Source: Dryocola sp032000125 (lineage in GTDB: Bacteria; Pseudomonadota; Gammaproteobacteria; Enterobacterales; Enterobacteriaceae). Taken from it: a stretch of DNA of 64,000 nt. Made by a program: the position numbers and the translations under genes. Positions 7,482 to 16,567 of this stretch are shown here, one piece after another. The notes beneath the pieces were generated by a model. It was not told the origin of the DNA. It made no database searches and worked only from the letters and a program-made list of their open reading frames with translations. The stretch lies in the NCBI GenBank assembly GCA_032000125.1, contig DAMALH010000021.1, positions 15,942 to 79,941 of the forward strand. The letters run 5' to 3'. Each line of letters begins with the position of its first letter. The stretch's first letter is position 1.

Positions 7482-10400
7482 ATGCAGGTCAGCAGAAGGC
7501 AGTTCTTTAAGATCTGTGCTGGCGGTATGGCAGGCACCACGGCAGCGGCGCTGGGCTTTGCCCCGGGCGTTGCGCTTGCGGAAACACGGCAATACAAATT
7601 GCTGCGCACCCGTGAAACCCGTAATACCTGTACATACTGTTCCGTTGGTTGCGGGCTATTGATGTATAGCCTTGGCGACGGCGCGAAAAATGCCAAAGCA
7701 TCAATCTTCCATATTGAAGGCGATCCGGACCATCCGGTTAACCGCGGCGCACTTTGTCCAAAAGGCGCGGGTCTTGTGGACTTCATCCACAGCGAAAGCC
7801 GCCTTAAATACCCGTCTTACCGTGCTCCAGGCTCCGATAAGTGGGAACAAATCAGTTGGGAAACGGCGTTTGACCGTATCGCTAAGCTGATGAAAGCAGA
7901 CCGCGACGCTAACTTCATTGCCCAAAACGACCAGGGAACCACGGTTAACCGCTGGCTCTCGACCGGCATGCTGTGCGCATCCGCATCCAGTAACGAAACC
8001 GGCTATTTAACCCAGAAATTTTCCCGCGCCCTCGGCATGTTAGCCGTGGATAACCAGGCGCGTGTCTGACACGGACCAACGGTAGCAAGTCTTGCTCCAA
8101 CATTTGGTCGCGGTGCGATGACCAACCACTGGGTTGATATTAAAAACGCCAATCTTATCGTAGTGATGGGTGGGAACGCGGCAGAAGCGCATCCGGTGGG
8201 ATTCCGCTGGGCGATGGAAGCCAAAATCCATAACGGCGCGAAGCTGATTGTTATCGATCCTCGCTTTACGCGAACCGCTTCGGTGGCGGATTTCTATACC
8301 CCGATTCGTTCCGGTACCGACATTGCCTTCCTGTCGGGCGTGCTGCTGTACCTGATTAACAACAATAAATTTAACCGCGAGTACGTCGAGGCCTATACCA
8401 ACTCCAGCCTCATTGTGCGTGAGGACTTCAGCTTTGACGACGGCCTGTTCTCCGGCTACGACGCACAAACGCGTAAATACGATAAAACGTCCTGGCACTA
8501 CGAGCTGGACGAAAGCGGCTTTGCTAAACGCGATCTGACGCTGCAGCATCCACGCTGCGTATGGAACCTGCTTAAAAAGCACATTTCCCGCTATACGCCG
8601 GAGGTAGTGTCGAACATTTGCGGTACTCCGCAGGCGGACTTCCTGAAGGTTTGCGAGTACATCGCCGAAACCAGCGTGAAAGACAAAACCGCGTCGTTCC
8701 TTTACGCGCTGGGCTGGACGCAGCATTCCGTGGGCGCCCAGAACATCCGCACCATGGCGATGATTCAGCTACTGCTTGGCAACATGGGCATGGCGGGCGG
8801 CGGCGTAAACGCCCTGCGCGGCCACTCCAACATCCAGGGGCTGACCGATCTGGGCCTGCTGTCCCAGAGCCTGACGGGTTATATGAACCTGCCGAGCGAT
8901 ACTCAGACCGACATCCAGACCTACCTTGAAGCCAACACGCCTAAACCGCTGCTGGAAGGCCAGGTCAACTACTGGAGTAACTACCCGAAATTCTTCGTCT
9001 CGATGATGAAAGCCTTCTACGGCGACAAAGCGACGGCGGAAAACAGCTGGGGTTATGACTGGCTGCCGAAGTGGGATAAGGGCTACGACGTCCTGCAGTA
9101 TTTCGAAATGATGACCCAGGGCAAGGTGAACGGCTATCTCTGCCAGGGCTTTAACCCGGTGGCGTCGTTCCCGAATAAAAACAAGGTGATTGCATCGCTA
9201 TCGAAGCTGAAATTCCTTGTCACCATCGACCCGCTGAACACCGAAACCTCGAACTTCTGGCAGAACCACGGCGAGATGAACGATGTCGATCCGTCGCAAA
9301 TCCAGACCGAGGTGTTCCGTCTGCCTTCAACCTGCTTTGCGGAGGAGAACGGTTCCATCGTTAACTCCGGCCGCTGGCTACAGTGGCACTGGAAAGGCGC
9401 GGATGCCCCGGGAGAGGCGCTGAACGACGGCGAAATCCTCGCCGGCATCTTCACCCGCCTGCGCCATATGTACCTGCGCGAGGGCGGCGCGTTGCCTGAA
9501 CAGGTGCTGAACATGACCTGGAACTACCTGACACCAGATAACCCGGCGCCGGAAGAAGTGGCCATGGAAAGCAACGGTAAGGCGCTGGAAGATGTGCTTG
9601 ATCCGGCCACCGGCGCGGTGCTGGTGAAAAAAGGTCAGCAGCTCAGCTCCTTTGCTCAGCTACGCGACGACGGCACCACCTCAAGCGGCTGCTGGATCTT
9701 CGCCGGTAGCTGGACGCCGGAGGGTAACCAGATGGCGCGCCGTGATAACGCCGATCCGTCCGGTCTGGGCAACACGCTGAGCTGGGCATGGGCGTGGCCG
9801 CTTAACCGCCGCATTCTGTATAACCGCGCCTCCGCAGACCCGCAGGGCAAACCCTGGGATGAAAAACGCCGCCTGATTTCCTGGGACGGCGCGAAGTGGG
9901 GCGGCGCGGATATTGCGGACTACAGCACCGCCGCCCCCGGCAGCGACGTCGGGCCGTTTATCATGCAGCCGGAGGGCTTAGGCCGCCTGTTCGCTATCGA
10001 TAAAATGGCGGAAGGGCCGTTCCCGGAACACTACGAACCCTTTGAAACGCCGCTGGGCACCAACCCGCTGCACCCGAACGTGGTTTCCAACCCGGCGGCC
10101 CGGGTCTTTAAAGGCGATCTGGAAGCGATGGGCAAGCATGATAAGTTCCCGTACGTCGGCACCACCTATCGTCTGACGGAGCATTTCCACTACTGGACCA
10201 AGCACGCGCTGTTAAACGCCATCGCGCAGCCGGAGCAGTTTGTGGAGATTGGCGAGAAGCTTGCCAACTCGCTCGGTATTGTTCAGGGCGATACGGTGAA
10301 GGTCTCTTCTAATCGCGGCTTTATCAAGGCCAAAGCGGTGGTGACCAAGCGTATCCGCCAGCTTGACGTTGACGGCAAGAAAGTGGACACCATCGGGATC

Positions 10401-10532
10401 CCGATCCACTGGGGCTACGAGGGCGTGGCGAAGAAAGGCTTTATCGCTAACACCCTGACGCCGTTTGTCGGCGACGCCAACACGCAAACGCCGGAGTTCA
10501 AGGCGTTCCTGGTCAACGTGGAAAAGGTGTAA
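7482..10532 (+). CDS. fdoG: Formate dehydrogenase-O major subunit, selenocysteine-containing
   Basis: The catalytic Mo-bis-MGD subunit of the aerobic, nitrate-linked formate dehydrogenase O. Two open frames joined by an in-frame UGA at 8067-8069 give a 1016-residue protein with Sec at residue 196, the position and length of E. coli FdoG. The start at 7482 follows AGGAG at six bases; an upstream in-frame ATG at 7461 has no ribosome site. The N-terminus carries a twin-arginine signal (SRRQFFK). An iron-sulfur motif (CTYCSVGCG) follows. Residues around the UGA (DNQARV-U-HGPTVASLAPTFGRG) match FdoG. The enzyme faces the periplasm and oxidises formate, passing electrons to FdoH and FdoI. First gene of fdoGHI-fdhE. 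Confidence 0.97.
8067..8105 (+). promoter_or_regulatory. Selenocysteine UGA codon and bacterial SECIS hairpin in fdoG
   Basis: The UGA at 8067-8069 is followed by a hairpin at 8081-8098 whose arms (GG-AGCA and TGCTCC) leave a bulged U at 8083 and an apical loop with GU (AGTCT). The bulged U and loop GU are what SelB recognises in the E. coli fdhF and fdnG elements, and the UGA-to-loop distance is similar. This marks the stop as recoding, not a nonsense mutation. Confidence 0.9.
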
Positions 10533-10544
10533 CGGAGACGACCT

Positions 10545-11450
10545 ATGGCTTATCAATCGCAAGACATTATTCGTCGTTCCGCGACTAACGGTTTCACCCC
10601 CGCGCCTCAGGCGCGGGAGCACCAGGAAGAAGTCGCCAAGCTTATCGACGTCACCACCTGCATCGGCTGCAAGGCCTGTCAGGTGGCGTGTTCAGAGTGG
10701 AACGACATTCGTGACGAGGTGGGGCACAACGTCGGGGTTTACGATAACCCCGCCGATCTGACCGCCAAGTCCTGGACCGTGATGCGTTTTTCTGAAGTGG
10801 AGCAGAACGACAAACTGGAATGGCTTATCCGCAAAGACGGCTGCATGCACTGTGCGGATCCCGGCTGCCTGAAGGCCTGCCCTTCGGAAGGCGCGATCAT
10901 TCAGTACGCCAACGGCATCGTCGATTTCCAGTCCGAGCAGTGCATCGGCTGCGGCTACTGCATTGCGGGCTGCCCGTTTGACGTACCGCGCCTGAACCCG
11001 GAGGACAACCGCGTCTACAAATGTACGCTATGCGTAGACCGTGTGTCCGTCGGCCAGGAGCCGGCATGCGTAAAAACCTGTCCGACAGGGGCGATTCATT
11101 TCGGCTCGAAAGACGACATGAAAACCCTGGCTGGCGAACGCGTGGCGGAGCTGAAAACCCGCGGCTATGACAACGCCGGGCTGTACGATCCCTCAGGCGT
11201 TGGCGGCACCCACGTTATGTATGTGCTGCACCACGCCGACAAGCCGACGCTGTATCACGGTCTGCCGGAGAACCCGTCCATCAGCCCAACGGTGAAATTC
11301 TGGAAAGGCATCTGGAAGCCGCTGGCCGCGATCGGCTTCGCCGCAACCTTCGCCGCCAGCGTGTTCCACTACGTTGGCGTCGGCCCTAACCGTGCCGAAG
11401 AAGATGACGATAACCTGCACCATGACGATGACGAGGTGCGTAAGCCATGA
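10545..11450 (+). CDS. fdoH: Formate dehydrogenase-O iron-sulfur subunit
   Basis: A 301-residue electron-transfer subunit. It contains four ferredoxin-like cysteine clusters, including CIGCKACQVAC near residue 40, CMHCADPGCLKAC, CIGCGYCIAGCPF and CTLCVDR...CVKTCP, which would carry four [4Fe-4S] centres. A single C-terminal transmembrane helix (about residues 255-275) anchors it to the membrane on the periplasmic side. It carries electrons from FdoG to cytochrome FdoI. It follows fdoG by 12 bases and overlaps fdoI by four. Confidence 0.97.
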   Translation: MAYQSQDIIRRSATNGFTPAPQAREHQEEVAKLIDVTTCIGCKACQVACSEWNDIRDEVGHNVGVYDNPADLTAKSWTVMRFSEVEQNDKLEWLIRKDGCMHCADPGCLKACPSEGAIIQYANGIVDFQSEQCIGCGYCIAGCPFDVPRLNPEDNRVYKCTLCVDRVSVGQEPACVKTCPTGAIHFGSKDDMKTLAGERVAELKTRGYDNAGLYDPSGVGGTHVMYVLHHADKPTLYHGLPENPSISPTVKFWKGIWKPLAAIGFAATFAASVFHYVGVGPNRAEEDDDNLHHDDDEVRKP

Positions 11451-12082
11451 AAAAACAAGTGACCATTCAGCGCTACAGCGCGCCTGAACGTATCAACCAC
11501 TGGGTCACCGCCTTCTGCTTCGTGCTGGCGGCGGTGAGCGGGCTGGGCTTTTTCTTTCCGTCCTTCAACTGGCTGATGCATATTCTCGGCACGCCGCAGC
11601 TGGCGCGCATCCTCCACCCGTTCGTCGGCGTGGTGATGTTTGTCTCGTTTATCATCATGTTTTTCCGCTACTGGCACCATAACCTAATCAATCGGGATGA
11701 TATCTTTTGGGCGAAGAATATTCGTAAGATCGTCGTTAACGAGGAAGTAGGCGACACCGGGCGTTATAACTTCGGCCAGAAGTGCGTGTTCTGGGCGGCG
11801 ATTATTCTGCTGGTGCTGCTGCTGGTTAGCGGCGTGGTTATCTGGCGTCCTTACTTTGCGCCTGCTTTCTCAATCCCGGCGATTCGCGTAGCGCTAATGG
11901 TGCATTCATTTGCCGCAGTAGGGTTAATTGTGGTTATTATGGTCCACATCTACGCCGCACTTTGGGTGAAAGGCACGATTACCGCGATGGTAGAAGGCTG
12001 GGTCACCACGACCTGGGCGAAAAAACACCATCCGAAATGGTATCGTGAAGTTCGCCAGAAAGAGGAAAAACGATCGGAATGA
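11447..12082 (+). CDS. fdoI: Formate dehydrogenase-O cytochrome b556 subunit
   Basis: A 211-residue membrane cytochrome with four transmembrane helices and heme-ligand histidines (ERINHWVTAFCF, FVGVVMFVSF..., RVALMVHSFAAVG, VHIYAALWVKG). It accepts electrons from FdoH and reduces quinone in the inner membrane. Its ATG overlaps the fdoH stop (ATGA), and its stop overlaps fdhE in the same way, implying coupled translation and stoichiometric assembly. Confidence 0.96.
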   Translation: MKKQVTIQRYSAPERINHWVTAFCFVLAAVSGLGFFFPSFNWLMHILGTPQLARILHPFVGVVMFVSFIIMFFRYWHHNLINRDDIFWAKNIRKIVVNEEVGDTGRYNFGQKCVFWAAIILLVLLLVSGVVIWRPYFAPAFSIPAIRVALMVHSFAAVGLIVVIMVHIYAALWVKGTITAMVEGWVTTTWAKKHHPKWYREVRQKEEKRSE

Positions 12083-13008
12083 GTATTCGCATAGTCCCGC
12101 AAGATCGGCTGGATAAGAGCGAGAAACGCGCGGCGGAAACGATCCCGCCGCTATTGTTTCCCCGGCTGAAAAATCTCTACAATCGCCGCGCAGAGCGCCT
12201 GCGCGAACTGGCAACCGACAATCCGTTGGGTGATTTCCTGCGCTTTGCCGCGCTTATCGCCCACGCGCAGGAAGTGGTGCTGTACGACCATCCGCTGCAG
12301 ATGGATTTAACCGCGCTGATTCAAAAATCCGCCGAAACCGGCAGGCCGCCGCTGGATATCCACGTGCTGCCGCGCGATCCGCACTGGCAGCGCCTGCTGC
12401 ATTCGCTGATTGCCGAACTGAAGCCGGAAATGAGCGGCCAGGCGCTGGCGGTTATCGAAAATCTGGAAAAAGCGTCAACGCAGGAACTTGAAGAGATGGC
12501 ATCCGCCCTGTTCAACGCGGATTTTGCGCAGGTTTCCAGCGATAAAGCGCCGTTTATCTGGGCCGCGCTGTCGCTCTACTGGGCTCAAATGGCAACCCTC
12601 ATCCCCGGAAAAGCGAAAGCGGAATACGGCGAACAGCGTCAGTTCTGCCCGGTCTGCGGTTCGATGCCCGTTTCCGGCATCGTGCAAATCGGCACGACCA
12701 ACGGCCTGCGCTACCTGCATTGCAACCTGTGCGAAACCGAGTGGCACGTGGTGCGCGTGAAGTGCAGCAACTGCGAGCAAACCCGCGATTTGAACTACTG
12801 GTCGCTGGACAGCGAACAGTCGGCGATTAAAGCGGAAAGCTGCGGCGACTGCGGCACCTACCTGAAGCTTCTCTATCAGGAAAAAGATGCCAAAGTAGAA
12901 GCGGTGGCGGACGATTTAGCCTCGCTGGTGCTGGATGCGCGCATGGAGCAGGAGGGCTTTGCCCGTAGCTCAATCAACCCGTTTTTATTCCCGGGTGAAG
13001 GGGAATAA
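12079..13008 (+). CDS. fdhE: Formate dehydrogenase accessory protein FdhE
   Basis: A 309-residue cytoplasmic rubredoxin-like assembly factor. The C-terminal half holds four CxxC pairs (CPVCG, CNLCE, CSNCE, CGDCG), the iron-binding signature of FdhE. The protein interacts with formate dehydrogenase catalytic subunits during maturation before Tat export. The length and the fdoGHI-fdhE order match E. coli. Confidence 0.96.
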   Translation: MSIRIVPQDRLDKSEKRAAETIPPLLFPRLKNLYNRRAERLRELATDNPLGDFLRFAALIAHAQEVVLYDHPLQMDLTALIQKSAETGRPPLDIHVLPRDPHWQRLLHSLIAELKPEMSGQALAVIENLEKASTQELEEMASALFNADFAQVSSDKAPFIWAALSLYWAQMATLIPGKAKAEYGEQRQFCPVCGSMPVSGIVQIGTTNGLRYLHCNLCETEWHVVRVKCSNCEQTRDLNYWSLDSEQSAIKAESCGDCGTYLKLLYQEKDAKVEAVADDLASLVLDARMEQEGFARSSINPFLFPGEGE

Positions 13009-13020
13009 TCCCTCTCGCCA

Positions 13021-13045
13021 TTCCGGCCAGCTATGCTGGCCGGAA
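13021..13045. terminator. Bidirectional terminator hairpin between fdhE and the sigma factor gene
   Basis: TTCCGGCCAGC and GCTGGCCGGAA form an 11-base perfect stem with a TAT loop. It lies between the convergent ends of fdhE (plus) and the ECF gene (minus). The following U-tract is weak (AAGTTCTTC). Confidence 0.7.
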
Positions 13046-13059
13046 GTTCTTCACTCAGT

Positions 13060-13620
13060 TCAGCCTTCCGTTAGCTCATCATAAAGATTGCGAAGGCGGG
13101 TTCGCAGGTAAAGCACGGCCTTGTGCTTGCGTGACAACAGCGCCTGTACGCTGACGCCGGTTTCTTCCGCTAATGCTTTAAAACTGTAGCCATGCAGTTC
13201 GGTTTTTTCGAACGCTTCGCGCTGCGCCGCAGGCAGTTCCGCCAGCGCTTCCTCAAGTTCATCCCAGACCAGTTCGCTCAGGTATTCATCTTCCGGAGAT
13301 TGCGGCACGCCAAACAGGGTTTCTGCCAGTTCATCTTCCGGGAAATCGCCATTTTCGTCGTCAGCATAGCGATCGGAGAGCGGAAGCTCGCGTTTTTTGC
13401 GCGCCCTGTCGGTCATTTCATTGCGCGCGGCGCGGAACAGCCAGGCGGCGACATTCTCCACCGGCTGTTCCACTTTCATCAGTTGCCAGGTCACTTCCTG
13501 CAGGATATCGTCTGCGTCATCACGCACCGCCGTGCGGCCGTGGATGAAGGCTTTCAGCCGCGAACGACAGGCGTTGAGCGCTGATATCACCAGGGAATTT
13601 CCCGCCGTCCCGGCTTTCAT
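13060..13620 (-). CDS. ECF-type RNA polymerase sigma factor
   Basis: A 186-residue sigma-70 family protein lacking regions 1 and 3. Region 2 spans about residues 20-85 (DDILQEVTWQLM, NVAAWLFRAARNEMTDRARKK) and region 4 about 125-180 (LPAAQREAFEKTELHGYSFKALAEETGVSVQALLSRKHKAVLYLR). ECF sigmas redirect RNA polymerase to small stress regulons, usually under an anti-sigma. The start codon overlaps the stop of the upstream His-rich membrane protein (TAATG), so the two are coupled. An Asp/Glu-rich linker separates the domains. Target promoters are unknown. Confidence 0.9.
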   Translation of the reverse strand: MKAGTAGNSLVISALNACRSRLKAFIHGRTAVRDDADDILQEVTWQLMKVEQPVENVAAWLFRAARNEMTDRARKKRELPLSDRYADDENGDFPEDELAETLFGVPQSPEDEYLSELVWDELEEALAELPAAQREAFEKTELHGYSFKALAEETGVSVQALLSRKHKAVLYLRTRLRNLYDELTEG

Positions 13621-14102
13621 TACGATCGCTCTGCGTCTGTCGGCTTCTGATCGTTATCTTCCGGCTGCTGAGGGTAGCTCTCGTTTTCACCGTGGCGCTC
13701 GCGGCGATCGCCACGCCGCTCATCGTGATGATGGTAATGCCCGTGGCCGTGACGCCAGAATCCGCCGCGACGCTGCTGAACGAACTGCTCGCGCTCCTCC
13801 GGCGTCATTTTCATCCAGCGTTCATGCATACGGCGGCGCTCCCGGCCCATGCCGAACATGCCCGGACGGAAACCCAGCCCGCCAAACAGAATACGGCACA
13901 GCACCAACAGGCCCAGCGCCTGCCAGAAGCCGATGCTTTTCACGCCGATAATCGCAGGCAGCAGCGCGTTCCACAGGGACATGACCAGCAGCCCCAGCAC
14001 CGCAATCAGCACGGCGCCAATCACCAGCGGCTTAGCCATTGAATGACCGCCAAACCGGTGGCCATGCCCCCGGCCGTGTCCATGCATATCAAAATCTCTC
14101 AT
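13620..14102 (-). CDS. His-rich small membrane protein coupled to the ECF sigma factor
   Basis: A 160-residue protein of no family I recognise. The N-terminal tail is rich in His and Gly (HGHGRGHGHRFGGH), two hydrophobic helices follow (about residues 25-50 and 60-80), then a basic segment with MTPEEREQF, and a second His cluster (WRHGHGHYHHHDERR) before an acidic tail. ATG 14102 has GAGGAG seven bases upstream; a GTG at 14117 would add five residues. Gene order and overlap suggest it controls the sigma factor, perhaps as a metal-responsive anti-sigma, but that is inference; no zinc-anti-sigma HxxxCxxC motif is seen. Confidence 0.75.
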   Translation of the reverse strand: MRDFDMHGHGRGHGHRFGGHSMAKPLVIGAVLIAVLGLLVMSLWNALLPAIIGVKSIGFWQALGLLVLCRILFGGLGFRPGMFGMGRERRRMHERWMKMTPEEREQFVQQRRGGFWRHGHGHYHHHDERRGDRRERHGENESYPQQPEDNDQKPTDAERS

Positions 14103-14279
14103 CTTTTTACTCCTCACCAGTTAGTTAATTATTACTGCTGATGAGGTAGACGAACGAGGAAGAGAAATATTGTCAGAAAAATAAAAAATTTTTGCCGGCC
14201 GGCACGACGGGATTTCATGGATGCCGAAAATACGCTTATTTTCAGGCCCGATACCGGCTTTTATACCGGTACGCAGGAC

Positions 14280-14783
14280 TCACTTGCCGATAGGCTGATA
14301 GCCCTGCCATTCCGGGGCAAAAGGTTTGCCAGCCGGGTTTGGCGTCAGATGCAGATAAAAATTACCGACTTTCTCAAGCAGCACGCAGTCGTCAACGTCT
14401 TTTAAATTGTCTTTATGCGTCTGCGCTGTTCCCTGCAACAGCACGGCCAGCGCTTTGCGCTTCGCTTCGGCGGCGTTTTCTGCCACGAATAAATCGAATT
14501 CATGCTGCTCGGCGAGCGTATGGGGCAAATATCCGCCGGCGTTCACAAAATAGAGCTTTTTGCTGCCGCTATCAGGTCGTGAAGACAACGTGACGTCATA
14601 TCCGTCCGCCCATGTTACCCGGGCATAGCCGTCCAGGTGAATTTTGTCCTTATCGCCAAACCACGCCTCCCGCAAAAGCGGGATGGCATCCTGAGGCTTT
14701 TCTACCGCGGCAAACTGGATGTCATGCACTTCGATATTCGATTTACCGGCGTTTCCGCCGACATAGAAAATATATAAATTCAT
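14280..14783 (-). CDS. DUF1543 domain protein
   Basis: A 167-residue cytoplasmic protein beginning MNLYIFYVGGNAGKSNIEVHD, typical of the DUF1543 family of unknown function; a related half-repeat (YFVNAGGY, EFDLFVAENAAEAKRKAL) appears in the C-terminal part. ATG 14783 is preceded by GGAGGCAGGT, preferred over a start six codons upstream. It is oriented like the ECF pair but separated by a 177-base gap, so may be independent. Confidence 0.8.
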   Translation of the reverse strand: MNLYIFYVGGNAGKSNIEVHDIQFAAVEKPQDAIPLLREAWFGDKDKIHLDGYARVTWADGYDVTLSSRPDSGSKKLYFVNAGGYLPHTLAEQHEFDLFVAENAAEAKRKALAVLLQGTAQTHKDNLKDVDDCVLLEKVGNFYLHLTPNPAGKPFAPEWQGYQPIGK

Positions 14784-14960
14784 CGGGTTACCTGCCTCCA
14801 TTTTGTTATTTTCGAAATATAAACTACTACATAACGATAGCGAAAACAGACTATTTTTTCTGGCAGGCCGGTGGTGAACGGGGCTGGCGCTTAGCAGACG
14901 TGTAGCCCAGGTAATTTACGAAACTGATGTCAGTGAATAACCCGGTACGTCCTTAAAGTC

Positions 14961-15047
14961 TTAGGTATTGCGGGTGACAAGCCGCTGCTTCAACTCTTCA
15001 GGGCAGCGAACCGCCTCGTCGGACAGATCCAGAAAAATGTGTCTCAT
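14961..15047 (-). CDS. Candidate small protein or gene remnant upstream of selC
   Basis: A 28-codon frame starting MRHIFLDLSDEAVRC with GGAG placed five bases before the ATG, ending in TAA. The composition is protein-like (charged, with a helix EELKQRL). The rest of the 14784-15337 gap is AT-rich with no other gene seen. It could be a real small protein or the surviving 5' end of a lost gene. Confidence 0.3.
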   Translation of the reverse strand: MRHIFLDLSDEAVRCPEELKQRLVTRNT

Positions 15048-15337
15048 AATTGCTCCAAAGCCGATAGTCCTGCATCACCTTAATGTATCGCCCTTGCTCA
15101 TATTTTCACCAATGATTATTTTATGAGCTTAACAAATATGACAGTGAAATTAAGTTTTTGATTTTATTTATATTAATTTCCAGGAAGTGTTTTCCGGCTA
15201 TCATGAAAAGAAAGGGCGTGATGTGCAAAGAAGTTCAGAGCGAGCGCTAAAAAGAAAGAAAGGCGTATGCTTTATGTACGGATTAGCCGCTTTAGCTAAG
15301 GGTTTGCCGGGTATTACGGAGAAAGGGCAAAGCATTG

Positions 15338-15372
15338 TTTGGCGGTTGAGAAAAACCCGGTATAATCCGCCC
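15338..15372 (+). promoter_or_regulatory. selC promoter
   Basis: A perfect TATAAT at 15361-15366 lies 31 bases before the tRNA 5' end and is followed by a GC-rich discriminator (CCGCCCCGCC), typical of stable RNA promoters under stringent control. The -35 is poor (TTTGGC at 15338 with 17-base spacing). Confidence 0.7.
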
Positions 15373-15397
15373 CGCCTCCATGTAGCAATGCAGGCGC

Positions 15398-15492
15398 GGA
15401 AAGTCGTCGTCTCCGGTGAGGCGGCTGGACTTCAACTCCAGTTGGTGCCGCCAGCGGTGCCGGGCAGGTTCGACTCCTGTGACTTTCCGCCA
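15398..15492 (+). tRNA. selC: tRNA-Sec (anticodon TCA)
   Basis: A 95-base tRNA gene with the extended acceptor stem (GGAAAGTC pairing with GACTTTCC), a long variable arm and the anticodon TCA at 15432-15434 in the loop CTTCAAC; GCCA is encoded at the 3' end. It closely matches the remembered E. coli selC, with a compensated change in the acceptor stem. It inserts selenocysteine at UGA in fdoG, about 5 kb away. selC is also a known island integration site. Confidence 0.97.
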
Positions 15493-15582
15493 GTTTTTCT
15501 CGCCTTAATTCCACCAAACTCAATAAATTCCGATTTCTGCCTGCAATTACCATCACCTGTTACCCCGGTGAGATGCGCGATG

Positions 15583-16551
15583 CTATGCAGGCGGTGCGCC
15601 AGGTGCGAGGGTAAGCCAGGGCGTGGAGGCACTCCAGAAAATAATATCTGTACCCAGATAGTCCGTGGCGAAGCGGATAAACTCTTCCCGACTAAAGGGC
15701 CTGGCGGTAGACGGGTTTTTGTAGGTCAGCGTCGGTTCCTGAACCGCCATTGCCACCAGAGACAACTTGCCCTTATAGCGATGGAAAAAAGAATATGAGT
15801 TTTTCATCTGCGCCTTACGCCAGGGGATGATATCCGGCCCGCCAAGCCCTACCCCATTCGCCTGCGCGTACTGGAAAAGGCGCTCCATATAACGTCGGTC
15901 GTTGTTCCATTCGCAGGGCCAGAAGTTGACATACTGCACCACGATACTCTTTTTGAAGGCGCTGCGCGCAACGGCCAGGTTCTCCATTTCCGCATGGAAA
16001 TAAGCGTCACAGCTATAGCCGGGCGGTGGCGTTTGTCCGGGAATATCAATGGCCGTTTCCGGCAGGTTAATGCCATATACCTGGCCATCAAACGCCTTTG
16101 CCAGCTCGCGCAGCAGAGCCTGATAGCGCTGACGCACGGCCTTATTCCACTGCATGGCCACCCAGCCTCCGCTTTTTCCCAGCCCTTCGCCTGGGTTATC
16201 AACCTGAGGCGCAAGGCCGCCGCTGTAACGCGGTTCATTAAGCAAATAAGCGGGAATATTACGCATCGCAGGTGAAAAAAAGCGATCCTGAATCTGGATA
16301 AACAGCTTTTTGTTCTGCCGTTGCGTTAGCGCTATATCACGGCGGATAGCAGAAAAATCATAACGGCCCTTTTCCGGCTCCAGACTTTTCCAGTCATATA
16401 CCAGTTGAACCCCGGCGATATCCGGACGTGACAAAAGCTTCTGTTGCGATTTGAGCGCTTCCGGGCTGGTATAGAGGAAGTTCTGCGGGGTCGCCTGCAC
16501 GGCGTTGGCGACCAGCAGCATGGTCAGCGAAGTAAGAATACGTTGGCGCAT
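15583..16551 (-). CDS. Exported TIM-barrel glycoside hydrolase-like protein
   Basis: A 322-residue protein with a signal peptide (MRQRILTSLTMLLVANAVQA) when started at ATG 16551, which has AAGGTGG just upstream and lies 16 bases after the VOC gene. The body resembles a beta-glycosidase-type TIM barrel: VYDWKSLEPEKGRYDF, IQIQDRFF, YGINLPETAID and AVQEPTLTY, the last two offering candidate catalytic Glu residues. The substrate is unknown. It is the last gene of the MFS/metallo-beta-lactamase operon and converges on selC. Confidence 0.7.
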   Translation of the reverse strand: MRQRILTSLTMLLVANAVQATPQNFLYTSPEALKSQQKLLSRPDIAGVQLVYDWKSLEPEKGRYDFSAIRRDIALTQRQNKKLFIQIQDRFFSPAMRNIPAYLLNEPRYSGGLAPQVDNPGEGLGKSGGWVAMQWNKAVRQRYQALLRELAKAFDGQVYGINLPETAIDIPGQTPPPGYSCDAYFHAEMENLAVARSAFKKSIVVQYVNFWPCEWNNDRRYMERLFQYAQANGVGLGGPDIIPWRKAQMKNSYSFFHRYKGKLSLVAMAVQEPTLTYKNPSTARPFSREEFIRFATDYLGTDIIFWSASTPWLTLAPGAPPA

Positions 16552-16567
16552 TACCACCTTATGAAAA

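Noticed and set aside
7461..8118. Apparent nonsense mutation splitting a formate dehydrogenase gene
   Set aside because: The UGA is at the exact Sec196 position of FdoG and is followed by a SECIS hairpin; selC is nearby. It is recoding, not a pseudogene.
8040..8726. A 228-codon minus-strand frame opposite fdoG
   Set aside because: It is antisense to a conserved region of FdoG, including the SECIS; a shadow frame.
15187..15798. A 203-codon plus-strand open frame
   Set aside because: It runs through the whole tRNA-Sec gene and the antisense of the glycosidase-like gene and has no protein-like pattern.
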